Assembly: GCF_000016985.1 (NCBI RefSeq)
Contig: NC_009633.1
Coordinates: 4,817,539 to 4,881,538 of the forward strand
Direction of reading: 5' to 3'
From: Alkaliphilus metalliredigens QYMF
GTDB taxonomy: Bacteria; Bacillota; Clostridia; Peptostreptococcales; Natronincolaceae
DNA length: 64,000 bases
A program made the translations under genes and the position numbers. Below, piece after piece: positions 54,138 through 63,360 of the stretch. Under the pieces are notes generated by a model. It was given only the letters and a program-made list of their open reading frames with translations. It did not search any database and had not been told where the DNA came from. Position 1 is the first letter of the stretch; every line of letters starts with the position of its first letter.

Positions 54138-54806
54138 CTATTTCATTAAAAGTAGTTTTCCACCATTCATACCCCATACTTCATCCGCAACAGAAGATAC
54201 CTTTTTGGAGTGGGTAACGATTATTACACATTTACCTTCATTATGGGCCAGCGAAGTTAATATAGATAAAATGTTCTCTTCCGTTTCAATATCTAAGTTC
54301 CCAGTGGGTTCATCTGCAATGATAATGTCAGGATTATGAGATAAAGCTCTTGCAATACCAACTCGCTGTTGTTCGCCGCCGGAAAGTTTGAGGATTTTAC
54401 GGTCAGCGGTTTCTTTATTAATTCCAACTTTTTCAAGCAGCTTATAAGCGACTTTTTTCTTATTATTTTCCTTTGTTTTGCTAATGCACATCGACAACAC
54501 AATATTTTCAACAGCTGTTGCGTTTGTCAAAAGATTATAACCCTGAAAAATAACGCCAATACTTTCAGCTCTGTATTTATCACGGTCAATCTGTGAAAGT
54601 GGATTGCCGCCAAAACTTATTGTACCGTCCGTACAATTATCAAGCCCTGAAATAAGAGATAAGAGGGTAGTCTTTCCTGAACCTGACTTGCCCATAATCA
54701 CGTAGAGCTTACCACTGTTAAACTCCGCCGAAACTTTTTTTAATACGGTTTTTGTTGTGCCGCTGTATTTATAGGATACATTTTCTATTGTTAAAAGACT
54801 CATCAT
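54138..54806 (-). CDS. MacB-type ABC exporter ATP-binding protein
   Basis: The ~222-residue ATPase has Walker A GKSGSGKTT (~37), signature LSGGEQQRVGIARAL (~140), Walker B IIIADEPTGNLD and VTHSKKVSSVAD. It belongs to the LolD/MacB/BceA group. ATG 54806 is 8 nt after AAGG. It is 10 bp downstream of the FtsX-type permease gene and forms a two-gene exporter with it. Likely induced by the adjacent TCS. Confidence 0.93.
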   Translation of the reverse strand: MMSLLTIENVSYKYSGTTKTVLKKVSAEFNSGKLYVIMGKSGSGKTTLLSLISGLDNCTDGTISFGGNPLSQIDRDKYRAESIGVIFQGYNLLTNATAVENIVLSMCISKTKENNKKKVAYKLLEKVGINKETADRKILKLSGGEQQRVGIARALSHNPDIIIADEPTGNLDIETEENILSILTSLAHNEGKCVIIVTHSKKVSSVADEVWGMNGGKLLLMK

Positions 54807-54816
54807 AGTATTCACC

Positions 54817-56229
54817 TTAATTCCTTTCTGAAAGTATCTTTATAGGCTCGTATTTTGTGATATACATGATACCAGCAACGCTTGATATACCTGCAAGAAT
54901 AAGAGAGATTAAAATAATCTGTGTAATGGCGTCCGCACTTAAATTTACCTGAAGTTCTGAAAGTGGTTTAACGTCTGATGAAAATGTTGGAGCTCCAAGT
55001 CCTGTTCTACCCGACGATGGCACGCCGCCATTTGTATTACTGTTTTCTTCAGCAAGTTCAATTTGACCTGCAAGCATGCTATCCGCCACAGGTTGCGATG
55101 CCGCTAATCCTACGCCTAAACCAAGCACCAGGCATATCACTGTGATAACAAGCATTTCTGTAAGCAGTCCAAAAGCTACCTTAGCTTTTTTCATACCCAT
55201 TGCACGAAGGACACCGATTTCGTATTTACGTTCTCGAATCGCAAGACTTGATAAAAGAATAAGAACCATTGAACCGAAAATCAAAACAACAATCAAGAAC
55301 GTATTTGTTACCCCGGCAAGTCCTTCAACAGGGCCTACAACTTTTTTATATCCGGCTTCGTCAGTGACAACATTGTAATAATCAGCCAATCCCTTTTCCC
55401 TGAGTTCTTTTTCATAAGCAGGAAGCAGTGTGGGATCTTTCAAAAAATATTGCACCGAAACACGTCCGTGTACATTAAACATTTCCATATTAACGGCCGT
55501 ATCAAAACCGGTAAGAATCTCGTTATTTCTATTTTCCATCGAAGATATTACTTCAAGATTTGAACCAAGCATAGTATTGTCCATATAAATACCTGTAATA
55601 GTCAAGCTATGGGTCATTGGGTCATTTTTGTAATAACTGTCCACTTCAATGGTGTCACCAACGGATAAGTTGTTAAGGTCTGCGTATTGTTGGCTGACAA
55701 TACATTCATTGAGATTTTTATACATTTCACCGCTGGTAATTTTACGTGTTGAATTTTTGAAATCTTTGTCTGCTTCTGGGTTATCTGTCGCAATGATTTT
55801 ACCTTTTAATGGGACTGTTTCAGGGTTTTTTGTTCCATCCGCCCTTATTGCGCCGCTTATAAAATCAGAAATAAAATCATCCATTTCACTTTCACTAAGT
55901 GAAGACAGCTTTCTCGGTGAAATATCAATTGTTGCCGAAAAGTTTGCGCTCTGCAACAAATCAGACTTTCCAAATTCTATTTGCTGCTGGGGCGTGAGTT
56001 CTTTGTAGCTCTCAGCTACTTTTTTGTTTTGAAGCATTTCAAAATTGGTTTCAATAGAAACCTCCGAACCAAATCTCGACTTATAATCTGCAATGATAGC
56101 CGATGTTGTTGTGTTAATGATAATAGACACGGCTGTTGTGAGAATGATGGCAAAAATGATAATTGCCATTAAAATGTTTCTGCCCTTATTTCTTCCGATG
56201 TTCTTTACGGCATTTGCAATAATATACAT
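54817..56229 (-). CDS. FtsX/MacB-type ABC exporter permease
   Basis: The 470-residue permease has an N-terminal TM (~20-42), a ~250-residue extracellular MacB_PCD domain (ISPRKLSSLSESEMDDF etc.), and three C-terminal TMs with the FtsX motif ERKYEIGVLRAMGMKKAKV (~335). It includes a Gly/Ser/Asn-rich loop near 400. AAGGAG precedes the ATG. Upstream there is a PhoB-like box next to the -10, so the TCS at 56.5-58.3 kb probably activates it. Confidence 0.92.
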   Translation of the reverse strand: MYIIANAVKNIGRNKGRNILMAIIIFAIILTTAVSIIINTTTSAIIADYKSRFGSEVSIETNFEMLQNKKVAESYKELTPQQQIEFGKSDLLQSANFSATIDISPRKLSSLSESEMDDFISDFISGAIRADGTKNPETVPLKGKIIATDNPEADKDFKNSTRKITSGEMYKNLNECIVSQQYADLNNLSVGDTIEVDSYYKNDPMTHSLTITGIYMDNTMLGSNLEVISSMENRNNEILTGFDTAVNMEMFNVHGRVSVQYFLKDPTLLPAYEKELREKGLADYYNVVTDEAGYKKVVGPVEGLAGVTNTFLIVVLIFGSMVLILLSSLAIRERKYEIGVLRAMGMKKAKVAFGLLTEMLVITVICLVLGLGVGLAASQPVADSMLAGQIELAEENSNTNGGVPSSGRTGLGAPTFSSDVKPLSELQVNLSADAITQIILISLILAGISSVAGIMYITKYEPIKILSERN

Positions 56230-56274
56230 TGTTTGTTCGCTCCTTTAATCAGTATTTGTCTGTCCACATGACAT

Positions 56275-56308
56275 AGTGTAGCATATGGATTGTTAGGTTT
56301 TCGTTAGG
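56275..56308 (-). promoter_or_regulatory. Promoter with PhoB-type direct repeat before the exporter operon
   Basis: TGTTAGG (56291-56297) and CGTTAGG (56302-56308) are 11 bp apart, the classic spacing for OmpR/PhoB regulators. On the minus strand they lie 10 bp upstream of a TACACT -10 (56275-56280) in place of a -35. Confidence 0.65.
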
Positions 56309-56392
56309 TTATAAAGAGAGGATTATTTGTTTCATTTTATCTTCTTCTTTATAATTTTATTTGTAAGCCCGTACTCAGTATAAAGGAATGAT

Positions 56393-56410
56393 TGTTAGAT
56401 TAACGTTAGG
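56393..56410. promoter_or_regulatory. Second PhoB-type direct repeat
   Basis: TGTTAGA (56393-56399) and CGTTAGG (56404-56410) repeat the same 11-bp-spaced motif about 100 bp upstream. A second response-regulator site is likely. Confidence 0.55.
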
Positions 56411-56430
56411 GAATAGCATAACGCACAAAA

Positions 56431-56461
56431 AAGACGGACAACTTCCTTCGTTGACCGTCTT
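56431..56461 (-). terminator. Terminator of the TCS operon
   Basis: AAGACGG-CAA pairs with TTG-CCGTCTT around a loop and is followed by TTTTTTGTG on the minus strand. Confidence 0.8.
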
Positions 56462-56495
56462 GTAATTTGCGTGGAAATGCTGTGAAATTATTCTT

Positions 56496-57644
56496 TTATT
56501 GGGGAAGCTGTATTGAGATTTTTGTACCTTTCACATTTTCACTCGAAACGCTGATTGTTCCTCCGTGCCTTTCTATGATGGATTTTACAATAGATAATCC
56601 CAGTCCTGAGCCTGCAATTTTTCGAGAGCGTGAACCGTCCACCCGATAGAAAGCATCAAATATAAAGGGTATATGCTCGGCTGGAATTCCTATCCCGGTA
56701 TCTTCAACATCAATGCTAACGCACTTATTTGTTTTGCTTCCACGAACTGTAATACTTCCTTTCTCGCGGTTATATTTATATGAATTATCGATCAGGTTAA
56801 AAAAATTTCTGTAAAGAAGCGCCGCGTTTCCATGGAATGATATAGCGTCACATTCGATATTATAAGTGATTCCGCGATATTCATATACCGGCGACAACTC
56901 ATCAAATATTGTCTCAAACATGACATCTAAATATACTTCTTCCTTTAACTCATCCGTTTCCTCATTTGGAGAAGCCATAATTAATAAATCGTTTACTACT
57001 TGCGTCAGCCTATCAACGCTTGCTTCCATCATATGGGCGTTTTCCTTATATTCTTCCAATGTGGTGGATTTGTCGATTTTAAGCACCTGTATCCCCGCTT
57101 TCATTGTTGCAAGGGGTGTTTTAAGCTCATGTGCAGCACTAGCCGAGAAGCGTTTTTGCCTGTTAAATGCTTCTTCTAAGCGCTCAAGGGCCTGATTGAA
57201 ACTCTTTGTCAGACTACTCACTTCATCATGCGATAAACTTTCAGTTAATCTTTGAGATAAGTCCCGTTCGTCAATTTCAGACACCTGTTTGCTCAAATTT
57301 TTGACAGGCCGCAGGGCTTTCCCGGAAACAAAATATACAAGTCCTGTTCCGACAGTAGTTAGCGCAAGAAAAACCATTATGCTTTTCAAATCAAAATCTC
57401 TTTTGGCTGTTCCAAAACGGGTACTCTCGTTTTCTATTTCGTTATCGTCTATACCTCGAATTACTATATCGTCCGAATTATCATCGGCTTTGGTTATGCT
57501 GATTGGACCGTTTATTAAGGGCATAAGAGTTCTTTGGGCGTTTAATATGGAGAAGGCGGTTAATGCCGCAGAGCATATTATCAGCACTATAGCTACGAGT
57601 ATTGTAATTCGCCATTGTAAAGTTAATTTCATAAATAGCTTCAT
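56496..57644 (-). CDS. Sensor histidine kinase
   Basis: The 382-residue kinase has two TMs (~12-32, ~88-108) around a small ~55-residue sensor. HAMP (~110-160), HisKA with SASAAHELKTPLATMKAGIQ (~170), HATPase (FFNLIDNSYKYNREKG; GSGLGLSIVKSIIERHGG). It overlaps the response-regulator stop by 4 bp. Small sensor domains like this are common in antibiotic- or envelope-stress TCS; inferred to control the neighbouring ABC exporter. Confidence 0.94.
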   Translation of the reverse strand: MKLFMKLTLQWRITILVAIVLIICSAALTAFSILNAQRTLMPLINGPISITKADDNSDDIVIRGIDDNEIENESTRFGTAKRDFDLKSIMVFLALTTVGTGLVYFVSGKALRPVKNLSKQVSEIDERDLSQRLTESLSHDEVSSLTKSFNQALERLEEAFNRQKRFSASAAHELKTPLATMKAGIQVLKIDKSTTLEEYKENAHMMEASVDRLTQVVNDLLIMASPNEETDELKEEVYLDVMFETIFDELSPVYEYRGITYNIECDAISFHGNAALLYRNFFNLIDNSYKYNREKGSITVRGSKTNKCVSIDVEDTGIGIPAEHIPFIFDAFYRVDGSRSRKIAGSGLGLSIVKSIIERHGGTISVSSENVKGTKISIQLPQ

Positions 57645-58318
57645 TCTTGCGCCTCCTCTATGATATAGCCTTGACCACGGATTGTTTTTATTACTTCTTC
57701 ATTGCTGAAATTAGACAGCTTCTTTTTTAGTGTATGAATGTGGTAACGCAGGGTATTTGAAAAAGGATCGAATTCACTATCCCATATATGTTCCACTAAT
57801 TGTTCCGCACTGATAGTTTTATTCTTGTTCAAAATAAGGTACTCAAAAATGTTATATTCTTTGCGTGTCAAATTCAATACATCGTTATCACAGATTACCC
57901 TTTTAGCATTTATGTCAACTATAAAATTATCAAGCATAATAGTTGTGGGAGTCCCTGAAAAATTTCGGCGCAGTAAATTTCTTATTCTTGCTTCTAATTC
58001 TCCAAAATCGAAAGGCTTAATAAGATAATCGTTTGCACCTTCATCCAGTCCAAGAATTCTCTCGTCAACTTTCGTTCTTGCAGATAGAATTAAAATCTTT
58101 TGATCTGTATCTTTTTTACGAATTGTCCGCAATACGTTCAACCCATCTATTTTCGGGATATTTAAGTCTAAAATGATAATGTCGTACTCATAAATTTCGT
58201 AATATTCTAAGGCTTCTTCGCCATCAAATACCGTATCAACCGCATAGCCTACCTTACGCAGTCCCTTTGCTATTATAGCTGAAAGCATTTCTTCATCTTC
58301 AATAAGCAATATTTTCAT
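57641..58318 (-). CDS. OmpR/PhoB-family response regulator
   Basis: The 225-residue protein has receiver motifs IEDEE, DIIILDLNIPKIDGL (phospho-Asp ~51), LSARTKV and DYLIKPFDFGELEARI. The winged helix at ~125-225 includes LTRKEYNIFEYLILNKNKTI and FSNTLRYHIHTLKKKL. First gene of the TCS operon, lying ~430 bp inside the rlmH-proximal boundary. Probable target sites are the TGTTAGG/CGTTAGG boxes at 56.3-56.4 kb. Confidence 0.95.
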   Translation of the reverse strand: MKILLIEDEEMLSAIIAKGLRKVGYAVDTVFDGEEALEYYEIYEYDIIILDLNIPKIDGLNVLRTIRKKDTDQKILILSARTKVDERILGLDEGANDYLIKPFDFGELEARIRNLLRRNFSGTPTTIMLDNFIVDINAKRVICDNDVLNLTRKEYNIFEYLILNKNKTISAEQLVEHIWDSEFDPFSNTLRYHIHTLKKKLSNFSNEEVIKTIRGQGYIIEEAQE

Positions 58319-58374
58319 AAGAACACCTCTTTATATTAATCATCCTTTATAGTATATCAAAAGGAATGTTAGTT

Positions 58375-58651
58375 TTTGGTTTGTTTTCTTTTAGCCGAGC
58401 GTCCGCAGACTTTTCCACATTACTCGGAATAGCCCATCCCTTGCTGAACCGAATAACTCCTTCTATACCGCCTTCCTCTCACAGTTTTTGGATGCGGCCT
58501 TCGGAAATGCCCCACTTCACGGAAGCCGCCGCTCACAAAAAATTTGCAAAACAGCAAAAGCCCCACTGCCTTCCAGAGCAAACTGGCTGGCAGTGGGGAT
58601 AACATACTTCTCTATTTCTGTTGCTATTTTACTAATCTCATAATTGCTCAT
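58375..58651 (-). pseudogene. Decayed HTH DNA-binding protein gene
   Basis: The minus strand encodes ASVKWGISEGRIQKL, an in-frame TGA in place of a Cys codon, then EEGGIEGVIRFSKGWAIPS and NVEKSADARLKEN. This is the pattern of a small HTH protein common on Firmicute mobile elements. Another frame upstream starts at ATG 58651 (MSNYEISKIATEIEKY). A frameshift and a nonsense codon disrupt it. It lies just inside the rlmH boundary. Confidence 0.6.
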
Positions 58652-58738
58652 CCTCTATCCCTCATTTTTCTACACTTCCATTATAATACATTTCAAAAAT
58701 AAAAACATTATACTAGCTTCATTACCTCAATTTTTCAC

Positions 58739-58767
58739 AAAACCGCCGTCATTTATGGTACGGTTCA
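58739..58767 (-). repeat. rlmH 3'-end attachment site, proximal copy
   Basis: The last codons of rlmH (EPYHK and stop) plus ten following bases (CGGCGGTTTT). They match the distal copy at 40976-41004 in 25 of 29 bases, and recall the staphylococcal SCC site (GAAGCATATCATAAATGA). Confidence 0.7.
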
Positions 58768-59228
58768 TTTTTACTAATCCGAAAAGCCCGATACACCTGC
58801 TCTAATAAAATCAACTTCATTAACTGATGGGGAAAGGTCATGGGTGAAAAACATAGCTTGAAGTCAGCTCTTTTTAAAACACCTTGAGATAAACCTAGGG
58901 AGCCCCCTATCACAAATGTAATATGGCTATTGCCTTGTAAAGCTAATTTATCTATCTTTTCCGATAGTGCCTCTGATGAGAGCATTTTTCCTGCTAGGTC
59001 TAAGGCAATGACAAACATACCATCCTTGATGCTTTTTAAGATTGCTTCTCCCTCTTTATCTTTAATCATGATCTCTTCTGCTTCACTTAGGTTCTCAGGA
59101 GCCTTTTCATCTGCCACTTCTATAAAATTCAATTTACAATATCGACTCAGTCTTTTATCATACTCAGCAATTCCTTGCTTCAAATACTTTTCTTTTAGTT
59201 TCCCTACTGAAATCACTGTAATATTCAT
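58749..59228 (-). CDS. rlmH: 23S rRNA (pseudouridine1915-N3)-methyltransferase RlmH
   Basis: The 159-residue protein has the SPOUT knot with [15 protein letters not shown] (~105) and the usual [22 protein letters not shown], ending KNEPYHK. It methylates Psi1915 in 23S rRNA helix 69. Location after the CxxH/CxxC gene is typical in Firmicutes. Its 3' end matches a second site at 40976, see findings. Confidence 0.97.
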   Translation of the reverse strand: MNITVISVGKLKEKYLKQGIAEYDKRLSRYCKLNFIEVADEKAPENLSEAEEIMIKDKEGEAILKSIKDGMFVIALDLAGKMLSSEALSEKIDKLALQGNSHITFVIGGSLGLSQGVLKRADFKLCFSPMTFPHQLMKLILLEQVYRAFRISKNEPYHK

Positions 59229-59252
59229 ATAACACCTTCCTTTTCCACAATA

Positions 59253-59275
59253 AAAAAGCCGAAAAATCTCGGCTA
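59253..59275 (-). terminator. Hairpin between the CxxH/CxxC gene and rlmH
   Basis: AGCCGAG and CTCGGCT-type arms overlap the stop codon at 59273; TTTTTT follows. It likely trims transcription into rlmH. Confidence 0.65.
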
Positions 59276-59440
59276 TACAACTAAATATTTGGGTATATGG
59301 TCACAAAAGTCACAGGTTTTTGGCGCCATCCACTCAGTAAAGGTCACATGGCCTAGCTCATATAAATCTGGTGGCTGTTCATATACTTGTACAAACTCCT
59401 CTAAAGCTTCCTCTAAATGCTGATTGCATACGACATACAT
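59273..59440 (-). CDS. CxxH/CxxC small zinc-binding-type protein
   Basis: The 55-residue protein has [15 protein letters not shown] (CxxH, ~5) and [14 protein letters not shown] (CxxC, ~43). It matches the small CxxH/CxxC family (B. subtilis YyzF-like) found next to rlmH and htrA in Firmicutes. ATG 59440 is 8 nt after GGAG. Probably binds a metal; function unknown. Confidence 0.85.
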   Translation of the reverse strand: MYVVCNQHLEEALEEFVQVYEQPPDLYELGHVTFTEWMAPKTCDFCDHIPKYLVV

Positions 59441-59667
59441 TTTATTCACTCCATTTAATCGTTTTCATGAAGGTATAATTTCTTAGCATTATTATTTGTT
59501 AAATTATATCCTTCATACATTGAATGACGTTTTTTTTCATTTTTTAACATCTTTTTCCTTTGATTATATATCATTTTTTTTAATATTTCAAATATTTCAC
59601 CCTAAGCCTCAAAACAAGTACTGTGTAATTGCTTTGTCTGGCCATCTCATTGGTTTATTTTGCGAAA
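59441..59667. other. Short intergenic region
   Basis: It is AT-rich with no gene seen. It should hold the promoter for the CxxH/CxxC gene, but none was assigned. Confidence 0.4.
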
Positions 59668-59697
59668 ATATAAGCCAAGGGAACCCCCCTGGCTTAT
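59668..59697 (-). terminator. Terminator of htrA
   Basis: ATATAAGCCA-GGG and CCC-TGGCTTATAT form a strong stem directly after the stop, followed on the minus strand by TTTTCG. Confidence 0.8.
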
Positions 59698-59698
59698 A

Positions 59699-60925
59699 TT
59701 AAAATCCAATTTTAATGCTCATTTCCTGTCCATCTCTCAAGATATGAACGATGGCTTCATCTCCTGGTCGATACCGATAAATTTCTCGAATCAATTGTCC
59801 CATGGTTGCCACCTCTTGATTCCCAATACCAACAATAATATCATTTGCTCGAATGTCGTATTGATCCGCAGGAGAGTTGGCTTCGATTTCAAAAACATAT
59901 ACCCCATACTCTGCCTGTAATACTTCACCAGTCATGCCCTCAACCTCTTCTACATTAAGTCCACGAATTCCTAGATAAACCCTTGTGAACTCTCCTTTTT
60001 CAATAAATTGATCGACAATAGGCTTTGCCGTATTAATCGGGATGGAAAACCCTAATCCCTCAGCAGTTCGCATTTTAGCTGTATTAATCCCGATCACTTG
60101 TCCCTGTGCATTCAACAAAGGACCTCCACTATTTCCAGGATTAATAGATGCATCGGTTTGAATTAAATTATCAATTGCTTGGCCCTGCTCTGTTGGCAGG
60201 CTTCGATTCAATCCACTGATAATCCCTTGGGTCACCGTCCGCTCTAGGTTTAACCCGAGTGGATTGCCAATGGCAATGGCTAGCTCCCCTACTTGTAAAT
60301 TATCACTGTTTCCTAGCTCCGCCACAGGAAAGTTAGATCCTTCAACTTGAATAATTGCTAAATCTAAACTTTTCTCATTCCATAGCACCTCTGCTGGAAG
60401 TGTTTGACCATCATAAAAAAGCACCATGACTTCCTCAACTTCTCCATCCCCAACCACATGGGAATTGGTTAAGATGTATCCCCTCTCATCCACAACAACA
60501 CCAGTTCCCAATCCTTGGGCTCTACGAGTTCCAAAAAACGCATCTCTTTGAAGGGTGACGGTTGTAATCCCTACCACAGAGGGCATAGCCTTCTGGGTAA
60601 CAGCAGAATAGACCGTCATATCTTGTAATGGCTCAATGGTGATGGATTGTCCTGGTGTCTGACCAAGCAGACCTTGGTCTACAAGGATCTGTGGTAAAGC
60701 CACATAGGCAAAACTTAGGGTTAGTAGACTTCCAATAACTGCACCCATTAGAGCCATCAAAAAGTACCCTTTCTTAGCCCCTCGTCTTGATCTATAAATG
60801 TCTTCATCTTTGACATATCTACGGGGTCTGTCTATTGATGATTCAATTCTTTCCTGTGATTCTTTTTCCTCTTGATTTTCAGTTTCTCGATTTTCATTTT
60901 CATTATACAAGAATTTCACCCCCAA
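59699..60925 (-). CDS. htrA: HtrA/DegP-type membrane serine protease
   Basis: Up to 408 residues. The N-terminal ~55 residues are charged and cytoplasmic (ETENQEEKESQERIESS), one TM follows (~55-78). The trypsin domain has catalytic His in TNSHVVGDG (~155), Asp in SLDLAIIQVEG (~185) and Ser in INPGNSGGPLLNAQGQ (~262), then one PDZ domain (~310-405). It degrades or refolds envelope proteins. Start may be TTG 60910 (GGGGTG upstream) rather than 60925. It is part of the wal locus tail. Confidence 0.94.
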   Translation of the reverse strand: MGVKFLYNENENRETENQEEKESQERIESSIDRPRRYVKDEDIYRSRRGAKKGYFLMALMGAVIGSLLTLSFAYVALPQILVDQGLLGQTPGQSITIEPLQDMTVYSAVTQKAMPSVVGITTVTLQRDAFFGTRRAQGLGTGVVVDERGYILTNSHVVGDGEVEEVMVLFYDGQTLPAEVLWNEKSLDLAIIQVEGSNFPVAELGNSDNLQVGELAIAIGNPLGLNLERTVTQGIISGLNRSLPTEQGQAIDNLIQTDASINPGNSGGPLLNAQGQVIGINTAKMRTAEGLGFSIPINTAKPIVDQFIEKGEFTRVYLGIRGLNVEEVEGMTGEVLQAEYGVYVFEIEANSPADQYDIRANDIIVGIGNQEVATMGQLIREIYRYRPGDEAIVHILRDGQEMSIKIGF

Positions 60926-60947
60926 ATTTATTGACTGAAAGTGACAA

Positions 60948-61742
60948 CTAATACTGATATATCATGCTTACCCTATTTCGTTCTGCTAAACTAACTTCTA
61001 TGTCTCTACCTATTATCATTTCATTACTTTGCAAAATATTTTTTACTGTTATCATGGCTAACTCAGGAAAGTTGTTTTCCTTGCTTAAATGAGCTAGTAA
61101 AATAGCTTTTACATTTCTCTTCACTAAGTCAACAATTGCATCCCCTGCAGCATCATTGGATAAGTGTCCTACATCTGATAAAACTCTACGTTTTAAAGCA
61201 TAGGGATACTGTCCTATCTTTAACATTTCCACATCATGATTAGACTCTAGTACAACTAGGTCAGAGTTCCCCACCTTATTGAGTATCTCCTCATCGATAT
61301 GTCCTAAATCAGTGGCAATGCTAATTTTTGCATTGCTTCCTTGAAAGCAAAAACCGACTGGGTCCTTGGCATCATGTGAAATACTAAAGGGAGATACTGT
61401 TAATTTTCCAATTTTAAAGTCTCTTGTTTGATCAAAAAAACAAATATGCTCCTCTTTTACCTTGCCGACTTTATCAGCCATCCCCTTCCAGGTTCCTTCA
61501 TTTGCATAAACAGGTAAATTATATCTTCTAGATAGTATTCCTACCCCTAAAATATGATCACGATGCTCATGACTCACTAAAATTCCTGTTAAATCCTTGG
61601 GATTCATCCCAATATCCTTTAATCGTGATTCTATCTGCTTTCCACTTAATCCTGCGTCTACTAATAGATGTTCCTTGCCATCAGAAATCAAGTGACAGTT
61701 GCCACTACTTCCACTGGCTAAGGAGCAAAAGGTCATTGCCAT
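60948..61742 (-). CDS. walJ: MBL-fold metallo-hydrolase (YycJ/WalJ)
   Basis: The 264-residue protein has the MBL motif SHEHRDHILGVG (~55) and further metal ligands in ISHDAKDPVGF and HLSNDAAGDAIV, with LASGSSGNC at the N-terminus as in WalJ. It is a double-stranded DNA 5'-exonuclease of the WalRK locus by family knowledge. It is 22 bp from htrA and 15 bp from murA, so the three form an operon. Confidence 0.93.
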   Translation of the reverse strand: MAMTFCSLASGSSGNCHLISDGKEHLLVDAGLSGKQIESRLKDIGMNPKDLTGILVSHEHRDHILGVGILSRRYNLPVYANEGTWKGMADKVGKVKEEHICFFDQTRDFKIGKLTVSPFSISHDAKDPVGFCFQGSNAKISIATDLGHIDEEILNKVGNSDLVVLESNHDVEMLKIGQYPYALKRRVLSDVGHLSNDAAGDAIVDLVKRNVKAILLAHLSKENNFPELAMITVKNILQSNEMIIGRDIEVSLAERNRVSMIYQY

Positions 61743-61757
61743 GTGTCGCCTCCAATT

Positions 61758-63014
61758 CTATTCTAGTACCCTGGTTACATTGGCCCCAAGCAATTGTAGT
61801 TTCTCTTGTAATCGATCATAGCCTCTGTCTATATACTGTACATTTTCAATTTCAGTTTTACCCTCTGCCATCAAGCCTGCAACGACTAATGCAGCTCCAG
61901 CCCTTAAATCCGATGCAGATACCTTAGCTCCAGATAGCCTGGCTACTCCTTGAAACACTGCCACATGTCCTTCTACTTTTATGTTGGCTCCCATTCTTTT
62001 TAACTCATCTACATGCTTAAGTCTACCTTCAAAGATTGTTTCTGTCACCATCCCAGTTCCCTTTGCCATGGTTAATAAACTACTCATTGGCTGTTGTAGA
62101 TCCGTGGGAAACCCAGGATAAACAAGGGTTTTAACGTTAACGCTTTTCAGCGGTCTAGAGGCAACCACATGAAGTGAATCCCCATTTTCTACAATATCTA
62201 CACCCATTTCCTTTAGCTTTGCTGTAATAGCTTCTAAATGCTTTGGAATGACATTTTCAATGGTGACATCGCCACCTGTTGCAGCAGTGGCAATCATATA
62301 GGTTCCAGCTTCTATTTGATCAGGGATCACAGAATACTGGCATCCATTTAATTTTTCCACACCTTTAATTTTAATGACATCGGTTCCTGCACCACGAACC
62401 TTAGCCCCCATACAGTTTAAAAAATTAGCTACATCAACAATATGAGGTTCCTTAGCTGCATTTTCAATGGTTGTTGTACCTTCTGCCATTACAGCTGCCA
62501 ACATAATATTGATTGTAGCGCCAACACTGACAACATCTAAATAAATCTCTGTGCCGATAAGCCTTTCTGCTTCTACTGTGATGATTCCATGCTCTACAGT
62601 GACCGTTGCTCCTAGCGCTTCAAATCCTTTAATGTGCTGATCAATTGGGCGACTGCCAATAGAACACCCCCCGGGATAAGCCACCTTTGCTTTCTTGAAC
62701 CTGCCTAAGGATGCTCCTAGTAAATAATAGGAAGCCCTAAGCTCCTTTGCTACTTCATAATCTGCATAGCACTGCTTCATCGACGCTGTATTAATTTCCA
62801 GCTTATTAGATCCTATCTCTGTTACTATGGCCCCTAGGCTCCTTAATATATTCCCTAATACCTTTACGTCACTAATTTCTGGTAAGTTATCTAGCACACA
62901 AATATCTCCTGCTAAAACTGTGGCAGGGATTAATGCTACGGCTGCATTTTTAAATCCACTCACTCGAACGTTTCCTTGTAGTCTTTGTCCACCCTCAATG
63001 ATCAATTTATCCAT
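61758..63014 (-). CDS. murA: UDP-N-acetylglucosamine 1-carboxyvinyltransferase (MurA)
   Basis: The 418-residue protein performs the first committed step of peptidoglycan synthesis (PEP transfer to UDP-GlcNAc). Visible are [14 protein letters not shown] with the catalytic Lys-Asn region, the reactive-Cys loop [16 protein letters not shown] (~115) targeted by fosfomycin, and [10 protein letters not shown] near 300. EPSP-synthase-like repeats throughout. It is a MurA paralogue located in the wal locus, as in many clostridia. Confidence 0.96.
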   Translation of the reverse strand: MDKLIIEGGQRLQGNVRVSGFKNAAVALIPATVLAGDICVLDNLPEISDVKVLGNILRSLGAIVTEIGSNKLEINTASMKQCYADYEVAKELRASYYLLGASLGRFKKAKVAYPGGCSIGSRPIDQHIKGFEALGATVTVEHGIITVEAERLIGTEIYLDVVSVGATINIMLAAVMAEGTTTIENAAKEPHIVDVANFLNCMGAKVRGAGTDVIKIKGVEKLNGCQYSVIPDQIEAGTYMIATAATGGDVTIENVIPKHLEAITAKLKEMGVDIVENGDSLHVVASRPLKSVNVKTLVYPGFPTDLQQPMSSLLTMAKGTGMVTETIFEGRLKHVDELKRMGANIKVEGHVAVFQGVARLSGAKVSASDLRAGAALVVAGLMAEGKTEIENVQYIDRGYDRLQEKLQLLGANVTRVLE

Positions 63015-63290
63015 ATATCTCGCTGATCTACATCAGCTGTTCACCACCCTCTATTAAAGTCTAATACTAAATCATCTATTTATGGTTTCTCTTTAATTAA
63101 CTATATTCATCTGTGTAATTCACAATTTGTTTACATTATAGCACTTCTTAGGCTTTTTGATAAGCATAATTCCTTTGAAAATTCCAATCAAATATTTTGT
63201 CTTCTTTTCATTTTTCAAAAATTCTAATTCCTAGATACATTATATCATGTAATTATGGAGTTATGAACCGGTTCTGCCTTCTAAGGCAAT
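63015..63290. other. Intergenic region with murA promoter area
   Basis: AT-rich, no gene seen. A promoter for murA should lie here but no confident box was assigned. Confidence 0.4.
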
Positions 63291-63327
63291 AAAAAAGCAG
63301 AAAAAGCATACTATACTTTTTCTACTT
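63291..63327 (-). terminator. Terminator downstream of walI
   Basis: AGAAAAAG pairs with CTTTTTCT, with CTTTTTTATT following on the minus strand. Confidence 0.7.
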
Positions 63328-63360
63328 CCTTTTACAAAATCCTTCATTATAGTTTAAGCG

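Noticed and set aside
58420-58605. 61-codon minus-strand ORF in the rlmH-proximal stretch
   Set aside because: Wrong frame: the recognisable HTH protein pattern is in another frame with a nonsense codon.
40976-58767. Cassette recombinase (ccr) or tyrosine integrase genes inside the island
   Set aside because: None of the frames shows a serine-recombinase or integrase pattern, so no such gene is claimed.
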